A stretch of 64,000 bases of DNA from Gnomoniopsis sp. IMI 355080 (Eukaryota > Ascomycota > Sordariomycetes > Diaporthales > Gnomoniaceae). The stretch covers positions 21,011-85,010 of the forward strand of contig JAPEVC010000160.1 of NCBI GenBank assembly GCA_027946555.1, read 5' to 3'. Numbering within the stretch: position 1 is the first letter of the stretch; each line of letters opens with the position of its first letter. Made by a program: the position numbers and the translations under genes. Below are positions 23,882 to 33,544 of this stretch, one piece after another. The notes below the pieces were generated by a model. That model was not told the origin of the DNA, searched no databases, and saw only the letters and a program-made list of their open reading frames with translations.

Positions 23882-26375
23882 ATGGACGTCCCACTCGCTG
23901 AGGATAGGGAGTTCGCCATGTTGGACCCGAATCAGATCAGCGTGCTCAACGCCGTTGAACGCATGGGCGCAACGCTGTCACTCTTTGGCATCATTTTGAT
24001 ATTCATCACCTTCGCTTTCTTCAAACGCTTACGCACTATCCCAAATACCTTTATCTTCTTTGCTTCAATCGCCAACATAGGCGCGTGCGTGGCCTGCCTA
24101 ATAGCATATGACGGCATCACGGCTTTACACGAAGATGTCGATTCACCACTGTGTCAGGCGCAGGGCTTCATATTCGAATGGTACGTATGGAGCCATACCC
24201 TTCACAATGTGACATTTGGAAGCCATCATGTCTTGATATGAAACTGACGTCTTGGAAAGGTTCATGCAATCAGACCCATGGTGGTCCTTCGCGATGGCCA
24301 TAAATGTCTATATGGTCTTTTTCATGTCCTTTAATCCAACCACGTTCCGACATTACCTTTGGGCATACTGTTTAGTCTGTTATGGCCTTCCAGCCATACC
24401 GGCTTTCGTGTTCCTACTAATACATGTAGAGAACGGTCCCATTTACGGGGACGCGGTTGTAAGTCCTCGCCGTTACTCTAGCAATGCGAACCCCGTCCAG
24501 TACTGAGAACTGTCTTTGCTAATATCACCTTTCCTTGCCGCAGTTATGGTGCTGGATTGGATCACAATGGAATGCTCTTCGCATCTACTCCTACTATCTA
24601 CCCATCTGGATTTGCAGTGTCCTATCTGCCGTCATCTACTTCGCCGTGGGCTATCACGTGTTCCACCAGCGTAATCAGCTGCGCAACCTGTCACTGAGCA
24701 CCCAGGGAAAGGACTTGGCGGGTGACTCAACTGACGTGAGAGACTCAGCAGAAAAGGTGTGTCACTTGTGTCTCCTTGCGTATGGTTGCTCCCGCTGGTG
24801 GGGGCTTCATCTGTCCTGATCCATTCGATCACGAAGCCTGTGTATCATGGGTTGCCTCTCATTTCTTTCGTCAAACATCTCTTGGGAGGTCCCGCGGTAC
24901 TCAAATAATGGGGAACCAACTTTCGTCCGCGGGAGGAGAAAAACATGCGTTACGTTACTTTTGAGACGGCTGGAGATCCTGCGACCCAAAGCTCGAGAGC
25001 CACCAACGCCCTACAAGTGCTTCGTCACCGGGTCTTCGAGTCTTCGCCTCCTTCCTCCACTTTCATCTTCTTACGTCGATGAGAGCTATATGACCTGAGA
25101 CAATAAGACGTCGAATGACCACCTGAGCAGTGAATGTCATGGCTGATGACCTGTCTGTCTCACCAGAACCTGACATCTCACGCTGGACCGCACTACTACG
25201 GCAGCGTGACGACCGAGATCCAAGTCACGAGCGCAGCGATTCCAATTCCACGACCAGCCTATACGAATCCTTTTGAGACGTCTCCCAGAACAACCCACAC
25301 CAATTCTGCCGCCCGCCGACCAAGCGCAGCGCCGCCGACCCTCCGTGTCAACACGGATGATCCTACGCGCACCACCACGTCCGCCCCCGATCCTCCCAGC
25401 GCTCTCTCACTTATGCACACACATAACTACCCTTGGTCAGCGGAACCAAGCACATTCGCAGACAGTAGCACCAATGACTCAACCGCTGCAACGCTGGTGA
25501 ATAGTACGACCAGTCCATTCACCTCGCCATTTTCTGCCACCGCCCCGCGAAGTTTTGAGAATGCAAACCACTCTTTCAACACCAGCCAATACACATCCAT
25601 CTCGGCAGAACCACCATCCAAGGTAGCAGAAGAGCGCGGACCGTCTCCCACGCGCCTCCTTACCGCTTCCTCGAAGCGATCGCCCACGAGCGGCGACTCC
25701 GAAACCCTCCCAACAGTACACTCACATCCTCACACCAAGCGCGGTAGCGATGAGACGACGACCAGCAGCGGTGGTGGTGCGCATAGCGGCGGCAATAGTG
25801 GCGGCAACTTCTTTCGACGCATGTCGTTAAGTACGCGGCGTTTCGGCGCGCGCTTGAAACACATGGACCCAGTCAAGCTGGCATACCTGCGGACATCCTT
25901 TGTCTTTGCGATCTCGATTCTCGTCACGTGGACACCGAGCAGCATTAACAGGGTATACACGCTCATCTACCCGGACAAGGCGTCGTACGGACTGAACATT
26001 GCTGCAGCGGTGGTGTTGCCGTTGCAAGGGGTGTGGAATGCGGTGATTTACTTCACGACGTCGTGGAAGATCTTCCGGGAGGAGATGGAGGCCACGCGGA
26101 CGGGCCGGAGACTGTTGAGGGTGCTGAGGCTGGGGAGTCGGTCCGCCGAGACAGGGCCGAGGCAGAGCGGAGGCAGCTTTGCGCTCGGGAGCTCGGAGCG
26201 GACACCGAGGAGTGAGATGGGTAGGAACAGGAGGCTGGAGGGAGAGAGTCTCGACAATGAAGGGGTCGAAGGGGTTGAAATGCGGAGCCCGATGTCAAGC
26301 CCCAGACCCCAGCAGTCGATCACGCGGATGAGCACGATGAGGGTTACGCAAAAGCAATTGGATGACTTTGCCTAA
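23882..26375 (+). CDS. Git3/cAMP-receptor-like G-protein-coupled receptor, 4 exons
   Basis: Predicted exons: 23882-24180, 24260-24458, 24544-24756 and 25167-26375, giving 639 residues with all junctions in frame. Exons 1-3 hold the first five membrane helices (for example GIILIFITFAFFKRL and YLPIWICSVLSAVIYFAVGY). Exon 4 begins with a Ser/Thr/Pro-rich third cytoplasmic loop of about 230 residues, then the last two helices (SFVFAISILVTWTPSSINRVY and IAAAVVLPLQGVWNAVIYF) and a charged tail. This is the layout of the fungal cAMP-receptor-like/Git3 class, which senses nutrients or other signals through heterotrimeric G proteins at the plasma membrane. The third intron (410 nt) is much longer than any other in the window. 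Ligand unknown. Confidence 0.88.
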
Positions 26376-27086
26376 GGACGCAATTATTGCGGTACTAGCT
26401 ACTCTATATACGAAGTTGGGAGTGTTGACTCGGTGTTGATTGCTGAGGAGTGGCGCCATTAGATTTTATACTTCGCTGGAAGGGATCAGCAGTGACTCCC
26501 TTCGCCTTTATCTAGTCTCTTTCCTGTGACCTGTAACGTGTGTTGTGGAATACTTACCTACCTAGGTACTTAGGTAGCTAGCTCACATATGTCGTGCGGG
26601 CTGCCTCGGATGGAACACTTTGAATGTGCCTTTCCGTCGCAGAACGTACATTGTCAATGATATTCTGCCTCTTGGCACATATACATATCATGTGCATGTA
26701 ATTCTCTGACAAACTGGATACTTTGGACATCTTGTCAGGCGTACATATGAAGATGAAGCCGTGTGCCTTCCTCTGTAATTAACTCGCAATCTTGCACCTA
26801 CATCAACGTTTGCTTCTCCAGCCATGGATATAGGAAGATAATAAGATTGAAAATGAATTATATCAATAATTTGGTGCTTCTACAAGCTCGCTCAATAGCT
26901 TAGTGCACATCTGTGTGATATCAAGACCGCATCTCTGCAGTCCCGAGGTCGGTCACCCAACCCACCCGAGAAGTGTGGGCCGAAGGCATTTTGTCCTGAC
27001 TGTCCGGCACCTCCCACCACAATAACAAGGCCTTGCTTTTCACCGTTTTGCATAAATTATCATTTGACTATCGCGGCACAGCCGGC
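26376..27086. other. intergenic, GPCR 3' flank
   Basis: No gene seen. A cluster of CCTAGGTA-type words lies at about 26555-26577, just beyond the GPCR stop. Confidence 0.45.
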
Positions 27087-27587
27087 TTACTTGCACTCGC
27101 TCACAACATCCTGCCCAGCTGAAGTTGCGTCGGCAACAGCGGCCAGAGCATCGCTCACAGCCGTATCAGATCTATCAAATTGTCAGCAAACATTCAATAA
27201 CGACAACACTTGGACAGTTTATAAGTTCAAGTGGACATAGGATAAATAAACTCACACATCTCCAGCAGCAAGCGTAGCATTCATAGCTGCCAGTCCAGCC
27301 GCAACATCGTCACGTCCACTGGCAGGTGCCGCGTCACCGCTGAGCAGAGCTCCAGCGATCGCTTTGATACCGCCGTTTGCCTGATCCAAGCCAGCCTGGG
27401 CAGCGGTCTGGGTTGCGGGGTCTGCGATGTTGCTGATGGCATCGCCGGTGGAGCCGAGTGCCGCCACCGTCTTGACACGGGCGACGTTGCACGCGAGGTT
27501 GCCCACCTGACGGGGTGCAACCGCGGCGGAAGAGACGCTGATGGCGAGCGCAAAGAAGGTGGTAAGAACGACTCGGAGGGCGTACAT
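27087..27587 (-). CDS. small secreted protein of unknown function, conserved in moulds
   Basis: Predicted exons: 27256-27587 and 27087-27171, 138 residues; the intron has a GTGAGT donor and an ATAG acceptor. A signal peptide covers about the first 23 residues (MYALRVVLTTFFALAISVSSA). The mature protein is rich in Ala, Gly, Asp and Thr, probably helical, with one cysteine after the signal (NLACNVARVKTV) and one near the C-terminus (VVSECK), which may pair. I recognise the general pattern from uncharacterised secreted proteins of ascomycetes but no functional family. It could be wall-associated or an effector-like protein. Without the second exon the protein would lack its second cysteine, which supports the intron. 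Confidence 0.75.
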
Positions 27588-27965
27588 GATTGCGGTTTTT
27601 ATTATCTTCTTTGTAGATGGTATAAGATTGTGTGTGTGTGGGGTGGCGGTTGTTTAGTCAAGGTCTTGTCTTTAAGGATGCGATGAAGAACGGATGGCAA
27701 GTGTTGAGATGTCGGACGAACATACCTGCTCCAGTGGCAGAGGTTTGGCGGCTATTTAACATCTAGTCGGACGAAGTTAAAAGTCGAGATGACACTTACC
27801 TTGACAGATTTCGTCGCGAGTTCTGAAGCCGCTATGTCTTGTCACGACCTGTACAGGGACCCTGGCACGAGGAGTATTAACCTTGCTGGCCCACAGAAAA
27901 TGGGTTCAAAACTCTAAACAACGCCAAAAATGCATCTTCTTTTCTGCGTTTCGAGCGAACAAAAA

Positions 27966-28063
27966 GACGCGATTGGATCGAGGCCGAAGCAGTTTCTGGG
28001 TCGATTTGCGTGAAGACGCGATTGGATCGAGGTCGAAGCAATTTCTGAGTCGATTTGCGTGAT
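27966..28063. repeat. 49-bp tandem repeat, two copies
   Basis: Two head-to-tail copies begin GACGCGATTGGATCGAGG at 27966 and 28015. They differ at a few positions, mostly C/T and G/A transitions. They are outside any supported gene. Confidence 0.9.
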
Positions 28064-28197
28064 CTGCCCGAACCCGTGAACTTCCCTTTGGTGGTGGGAT
28101 CCACTGTGCCAGGTATCCCCAAACCAAGGGGCAGATCTGTTCCAGAAACCGTGTTTCAACCCGGGTCTTACTTTGTCATGTTCGTAACGTCGTACTG

Positions 28198-28497
28198 CTA
28201 GCCCGAAAGGGACTGAACGAGTTTAAGCATATTTTGACATGAGTTCTCTGGGGCTGGGATCTCAAACCAGACCACAGCACCCAGGTCAGTGGGACTGTTG
28301 AAATCGTGGTCCCTGTGGAGGAGCTGCCTGGGAGAAGAAAATCCCGGCATAGCCACGTTTGAGCAGATGAGATGATTTCAATGGGCCGAGATAAGTAACA
28401 TACGTTGGGAGCTGAAGGTGAAGCTGGTGCTCTACGCGCTCCTGGTTGCTTTCCAAGCTTGGGATTGTCTCATTTTCTTGGATGTACAGCTAGAGAT
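28198..28497. repeat. dispersed repeat, left copy
   Basis: About 300 bp align, with many mismatches, to 32718-33010 in the same orientation. Shared anchors are CTCTGGGGCTGGGATCT at 28246, CCCTGTGGAGGAG at 28311 and the GCTCCT...GCTTTCCAA block at 28438. It is GC-richer than the right copy. No coding domain or terminal repeat was found, so it is probably a relic of a mobile element. Confidence 0.8.
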
Positions 28498-29540
28498 GGC
28501 GTCCACAAACCAAGGACCCATGCTACAAATGCATGTTGGATACGTTCCGTTCCTCAGTCCCAAAAAGGTTGGTCCTAGCATTTTAGAAAAGGACCACATT
28601 CGATTACATATATCTATTGGTCATGAATGCGGATACTGATAGTGCCGGGTCATTCTCGAATGCGTTTGAAATTCATGGAAACTTTCGAGGAATTTGAAAA
28701 TGCGACAACTACCATTGGCTTGAGTTGGGCTTTACTACAATGGCATCGCTATGGTAGTATGAAATACCCAGATCGGTAGCTCGCCAGTGAGTCCCGTGCC
28801 GGAGCTGATCATATTTCCTTACCTGGCTTATTAAGTCGCCATTCTTGTAAGGACCTGCGCAGTCTCCTCTCGTGGCTTAAAGTGCCTCACTTGAACACAA
28901 CAACCTTCAATACCTAGGTACCCTGGGTAGGTACCTGAGAGATACTCAATAGCTTGCCTGTATTCGCTACACAGTTATATCTGCATAGCATCTGGATGTC
29001 ACATCACATCGATCACCTGGGCAATCGCGATTGACATTTAATATCGGCCTTGTGACTGTTTGAATATTCCACTGAGAACATCTGGACCAACCGCGTCTGA
29101 GCTACGGCATCAAGATTACATGGCAAGCAGAAGTACCCCAACAAGGATCAAAATTGAACAAGCTCCTTTGCCTTAACAAGCCCGTCGATGTCGCGGGCAG
29201 CTTGACTGCAATAAGTTGAACACGTACATTGGCGAATGTCTAAAACCTCCTCGCCGCTATGTATGAGGGTTTGATGGAGAAGCCGGTGGGAAAACCTGAC
29301 CAGACGTCAGCTAACCTTTGACTTCGAGTTCCCACCAAACCTGTGCCAGTTTCTTTATATAGTGGTATTTGCATCATCGGTATCCTTCGAGAGCATATGT
29401 CTGCCGACGCTTTCTATGCTGAGCGACTACTCTGACCACATGTTAGAGCTTGACAAAAGTAAAAGCTGGGCTTTTATTCCTCATTACTAAATCATGGACG
29501 AAAGCCCCTGTTGCAATTTGTTCTCCGGGCCACCACTGCG

Positions 29541-31550
29541 CTATGTATCTTCCAAGATTGACTCGCTGGCTTTAGCAGACAGTAGATAGGTCGGAAGCTG
29601 GATGAAGAAGCCAGGAATCACAGGAAAGGCACTTGCATCCACAACCCGCAGCCCACTCGTACCCTTCACCTTGAATTTGGAATCCAACACTGTTCCTATA
29701 GGGGCGGTACAGCATGCGTGGTGCCCAAAGGAGTTGGTGGACACATACTCCTTGATTTGATCTTCCGTACTGACATTGTTGCGCCCAGGTTGCGTCTCGG
29801 TAAAGGTTCCATCGAGCGGGATGAGGTCGTCCATTGCGCGACGAGCAAAGGCGACACCCTCGTACGAGGCTTGCAGATCCTGTGCAGCTGCAGCCGCGTC
29901 GCCCTCGAAAGTATTGAATGCGATAACGGGTACATCGCGTGGATCTGCAGAACGCAGGCGGACTGTACCGGCTGTATTCTCCGTGTTGGCCTTGAGACTA
30001 ATCCATGTCCAATGTCTCTTGTCAGAGTCAAGAGCCAGCTTGGCCCAGCCGGGGAAGAAACCAGGAAAGTTTGCGGGTGCGCCGTAAACCATCACGTCAG
30101 GGTCGTCCTTTGTCGCGGCGGATGACTTTATCACCACACCCAGCGCTTCTCCAGATGTCGCATACAAACCCTTGGAGGTGTCATCGGTCCCAGCGAGGTA
30201 TTGATCCAAGCATGGGTCGTCAACTTCGGGATAACCGTACATGAATGTACAGTCGTTGAGCAAAGAGAAATTGGACGAAGCTTCGCTAATCACTGGCACC
30301 TCGATGTGATCGCGGAGGTTCGATCCAACGGGTAAATCCACAACCTGCTCTATCCCAAACTCAGCGAGTTCATCGGCCGGACCAATGCCGCTAAGCTTGA
30401 GAAGCTGAGGCGTATTGAAAGCCCCTGCGGAAATAATGACTTCCTTTGTGGCATTGACAGTACCCTCTCCCTCGATCGTGGCGTTGTCGGACCGTGTATC
30501 AGCTCTGTACAGGCCTTCGCCTTCGAGATAATCGACTCCAGTTGCCACTGGTCCACTTGACGAATTCTCAAATCGAATTTTGGTCACTAGAGTGTGCAAT
30601 TTGATGTCAAGATGATACAGTCTATCACCATTATCGTCCACGGCATTTGCCACTTGCAAGATCCGATCTCTTGCGCCGCCTCTTGTGGCATCTTCCATAG
30701 ACAAAGGGATCTGATACGGGCCAGTCGTGATAGTGGGTCCAGGTGCGTTAACGTCCTTGAGAAGAATCTCCCCAAGTCCGGCAACAGTCTGAACAGCAAT
30801 ACCAACTAGGCTAATTCCCATAGCTGACGCAGCCGAGACAATGATGCTGACAACCTTGAGATCCTGGATAGCTGTCACCAGGGAGGTGAGTTCGGTCCAC
30901 AACCATCCCGTAAAGCCGTGGCCCACGACAGTGTTGGGTAGGTAATTGCAGTGCTCAATCTCCTCATACAGACGCTGAAACGTGCTTCCATTCCAGCTCG
31001 AGTCTCCGGTCAGGTCTCCAACAGTCTCCCAGTCATTGTCGAAAGCTCTTATTGTAATGAGAGCATTGTGTCGAGAGCATCCGCCAAGTGTGCCAGCCCT
31101 TGGGTAAAGTGTGCCGATGGCGGTGGCATCTGCCGGAGGATCTAGTCCAGTATAGATGCTCCCATTGGGAAGTTGGTACGACGTGATGGCATCTTTCGCT
31201 TGTGTGCTTGGGTCAGAACTGCGTGTGGCGAAGTAGTTCCATTGTGTAGTTGGGAACTCGTCCGTGGCGCGAGGAAATAGAGCGGGTACTCTCTCGAACA
31301 GATTGTCGCCCTCATCACCACCGGCGTCGATCAAAAGGACGGAATATCCTGCAGTGGCAAGATTTGCGGCTGTGGGACCTCCTCCTGGACCAGAACCGAC
31401 TACGATGTAGTCGTATGCAGTCGTATTAGTCGACTGTCGAGCCGCAAGGAAGGGGTCATGCCGAGACCTATGTGCTCTGGGAGAAGCAACAGTGCTCGCC
31501 ACGCCCGTGAATAGTGGTAGAGTTGGCAGCAAAAATTTCAAAGCATACAT
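29541..31550 (-). CDS. secreted GMC (FAD) oxidoreductase
   Basis: Single exon, 669 residues, ATG at 31550. A signal peptide covers roughly residues 1-22 (MYALKFLLPTLPLFTGVAS...). The FAD-binding turn is YIVVGSGPGGGPTAANLA near residue 50, followed by the acidic VLLIDAGG. GMC signature regions are present, including GAFNTPQLLKLSGIGPA. The C-terminal active-site histidine is in HHACCTAPIG. The second active-site position, usually His or Asn before a proline, falls in PGFFIQLPTYLLSAKAS, which lacks the standard residue. The family oxidises alcohols or sugars outside the cell, often making hydrogen peroxide. Substrate unknown. It lies about 2 kb from the PKS and is bracketed by two copies of a dispersed repeat, so it may or may not belong to the biosynthetic locus. 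Confidence 0.92.
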   Translation of the reverse strand: MYALKFLLPTLPLFTGVASTVASPRAHRSRHDPFLAARQSTNTTAYDYIVVGSGPGGGPTAANLATAGYSVLLIDAGGDEGDNLFERVPALFPRATDEFPTTQWNYFATRSSDPSTQAKDAITSYQLPNGSIYTGLDPPADATAIGTLYPRAGTLGGCSRHNALITIRAFDNDWETVGDLTGDSSWNGSTFQRLYEEIEHCNYLPNTVVGHGFTGWLWTELTSLVTAIQDLKVVSIIVSAASAMGISLVGIAVQTVAGLGEILLKDVNAPGPTITTGPYQIPLSMEDATRGGARDRILQVANAVDDNGDRLYHLDIKLHTLVTKIRFENSSSGPVATGVDYLEGEGLYRADTRSDNATIEGEGTVNATKEVIISAGAFNTPQLLKLSGIGPADELAEFGIEQVVDLPVGSNLRDHIEVPVISEASSNFSLLNDCTFMYGYPEVDDPCLDQYLAGTDDTSKGLYATSGEALGVVIKSSAATKDDPDVMVYGAPANFPGFFPGWAKLALDSDKRHWTWISLKANTENTAGTVRLRSADPRDVPVIAFNTFEGDAAAAAQDLQASYEGVAFARRAMDDLIPLDGTFTETQPGRNNVSTEDQIKEYVSTNSFGHHACCTAPIGTVLDSKFKVKGTSGLRVVDASAFPVIPGFFIQLPTYLLSAKASESILEDT

Positions 31551-32580
31551 GCTGAGGAATGAGGGCGTCTCTGCTTGCTGCTAGACGAAGAGGAACGTGT
31601 CACAGGTTCACTAGATACGCCGGTCATAGCCACCATTATATATAAGAATTGGACAAGTGCACAGCATACAGCACACCATCCGCTTTGTATTCGGCTAGCC
31701 ATGTCCGTGCTGACTGAAGCCGTTCCGGCGCTGATCAATATTTCCAAGGCCCTCATTAGTGATCTGCGTCTGCAATATCTAAATAGACCAGGGCAGAAGA
31801 GCAAGGATTCGCATTCAGAATGCGACACTGTACAACGATCAGCTGAACAAGTAACTCACACTTTCGCAGCTGTCATGGCATAATGCGGGGGACAAAATCG
31901 TACACGTGGTGGGCCTGAATGGTGCGATTCCACCAGAATCATTCTCATCCTCAACAAGTTTATACATCCTTCACAAAGGCACTGCTAGGTTTCACTGATG
32001 AATGAGAAGACCCACAAAATCTGCCGAGTGAAGACTGACACTTTGGGGGGAGATGTTCTAATTCAACTATGCCACATGTAAGAGTGTGGGCCGAAGACCT
32101 GAAGAAATTACGATTGAATCCCTGATGGATGCAACCTTGAACTGGACAAGAGTGACAGCTCAATCGCCGTCCGAACTTTTGTGGCGCCAGCTAACGAGTA
32201 GTTTAATTTTGATACCCGGGAATAGTTTATCTTATGCATCAGTACCTAAGCACCTCGTTTGCAGCCGTAGCCCGTAGCGGCTAGCCAATAGGCAGGTGCA
32301 TTTACTGAAATGAAGGAAAGGAGCCAATCAGCGGCCAGTTCGGACTGCAACGGGTAACCAAGAAGTCTGATCCAGAAGCGCAAAAAAGGGCGGACGTCCT
32401 ATCGCTTTGTATGGGGGAAAAAATCAACGCCCCTTTTTCATTTGCCTACCACTCCACCTATCAGTCGGAAGACATATATGAAACCCCTGCCCGGCCGTCC
32501 AGAATTGACCAGGCTTTCTTCTGATAGCATCTTCATTGCTTGAAAATTGCCTTGAAAGGAGTTGGTATATGTGATTCTTG
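31551..32580. other. intergenic upstream of GMC gene
   Basis: Contains the GMC promoter on the minus strand. A CCAAT sequence near 32322 and a TATATGAA element near 32475 would suit a plus-strand promoter, but no plus-strand gene follows, only AT-rich decayed sequence. Confidence 0.4.
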
Positions 32581-33540
32581 AAAAGTAGACCTATGGCAAT
32601 CTCATTTCGATTACCCTACCCTAACTTCACCCAGACTTATCATACGCTAAACAAACTTTCATAGAGTACCTAGGTATATATCTAGCCCTAGCAAGCCTCA
32701 ACATATAGTTGAAACTCTAACCCGGAAGCGACTGAATGAGTTTTAGCATAATTCGACGTGAACTCTCTGGGGCTGGGATCTTAAACCAGATAACTGCAAC
32801 TAGGTCAATATTCTTATAATCATAGCCCCTGTGGAGGAGTTGCCTAAGGAAGAAGTCCGGGTATAGCTACGTTAAGTAGATGAGATACTTTTAATGGGCT
32901 GAAGTAACTTATATTAGTACCTGAGGGCGAAGCAGGTGCTTCACTCGCTCCTCGTCGCTTTCCAAATTTTGGTCTTTCATACTGTCTGCAGTCTGTAGCT
33001 AGAGTTGAGAGACATGGGTCCGGTTTCAGCCTCCACTTTTACTCTCGACTTCACCTAGTATTTCGCATAAGCCGTTTCTCCTACCATCTTCCCCTCTGAT
33101 AATTACACTGGCAGTTCCATATAGGTGACTATAGTTGAAAGACCAACCTCTGTGCGATTTGGCGACGTAGGGCTTCTGAACATTTATCACATACATGTTA
33201 ATAAAGCTATTAATAGGAGACCAGAATTAAAACTCATTGAATTAGCTAGAGAGTTTTTGAAAATATTTTGTAATTCTAATGAATAAGATATCATAATCAA
33301 TACAGTAGGTACGCGTGCTTTGTAATATACCCTTTGTGGAATACTTCCCGGATTTAGAATATCGTGGGCGGTCCTGGAACTTTTATGTAGCGTTTGTTAT
33401 ATTAAGAATATCATAATCATGATTTCTATTAGATCTATACCAATTCTATCTGGACCTTACGGCATATCATTTATACTAGCTGGCCCAACTCCAGAGTATG
33501 CGCCGGATAAGATCGCCCTCCTTTCAAGTCATATCCAGTT
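32580..33540. repeat. AT-rich decayed repeat block
   Basis: This kilobase is clearly AT-richer than its surroundings and has no coding potential. It includes the right copy of the dispersed repeat. The pattern suits repeat-induced point mutation of an old mobile element directly beyond the 3' end of the PKS gene. Confidence 0.6.
32718..33010. repeat. dispersed repeat, right copy
   Basis: Aligns to 28198-28497 in direct orientation at an offset of about 4.5 kb. Anchors: CTCTGGGGCTGGGATCT at 32765, CCCTGTGGAGGAG at 32827, GCTCCTCGTCGCTTTCCAA at 32947. Many differences from the left copy are C-to-T or G-to-A. Confidence 0.8.
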
Positions 33541-33544
33541 AAGC

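Larger units (their letters stand above)
27588..29540. other. intergenic with tandem and dispersed repeats
   Basis: No gene seen. Holds the two-copy 49-bp tandem repeat and the left copy of the dispersed repeat, listed separately, and the 3' flank of the GMC oxidoreductase gene. A TACCTAGGTA palindrome lies at 28911. Confidence 0.5.

Noticed and set aside
30317..30330. tRNA B-box-like GGTTCGATCC
   Set aside because: It lies inside the GMC coding frame and no A-box or cloverleaf fits around it.
32300..32600. Plus-strand promoter (CCAAT and TATA-like) for a new gene
   Set aside because: No coding sequence follows; the downstream kilobase is AT-rich and decayed.
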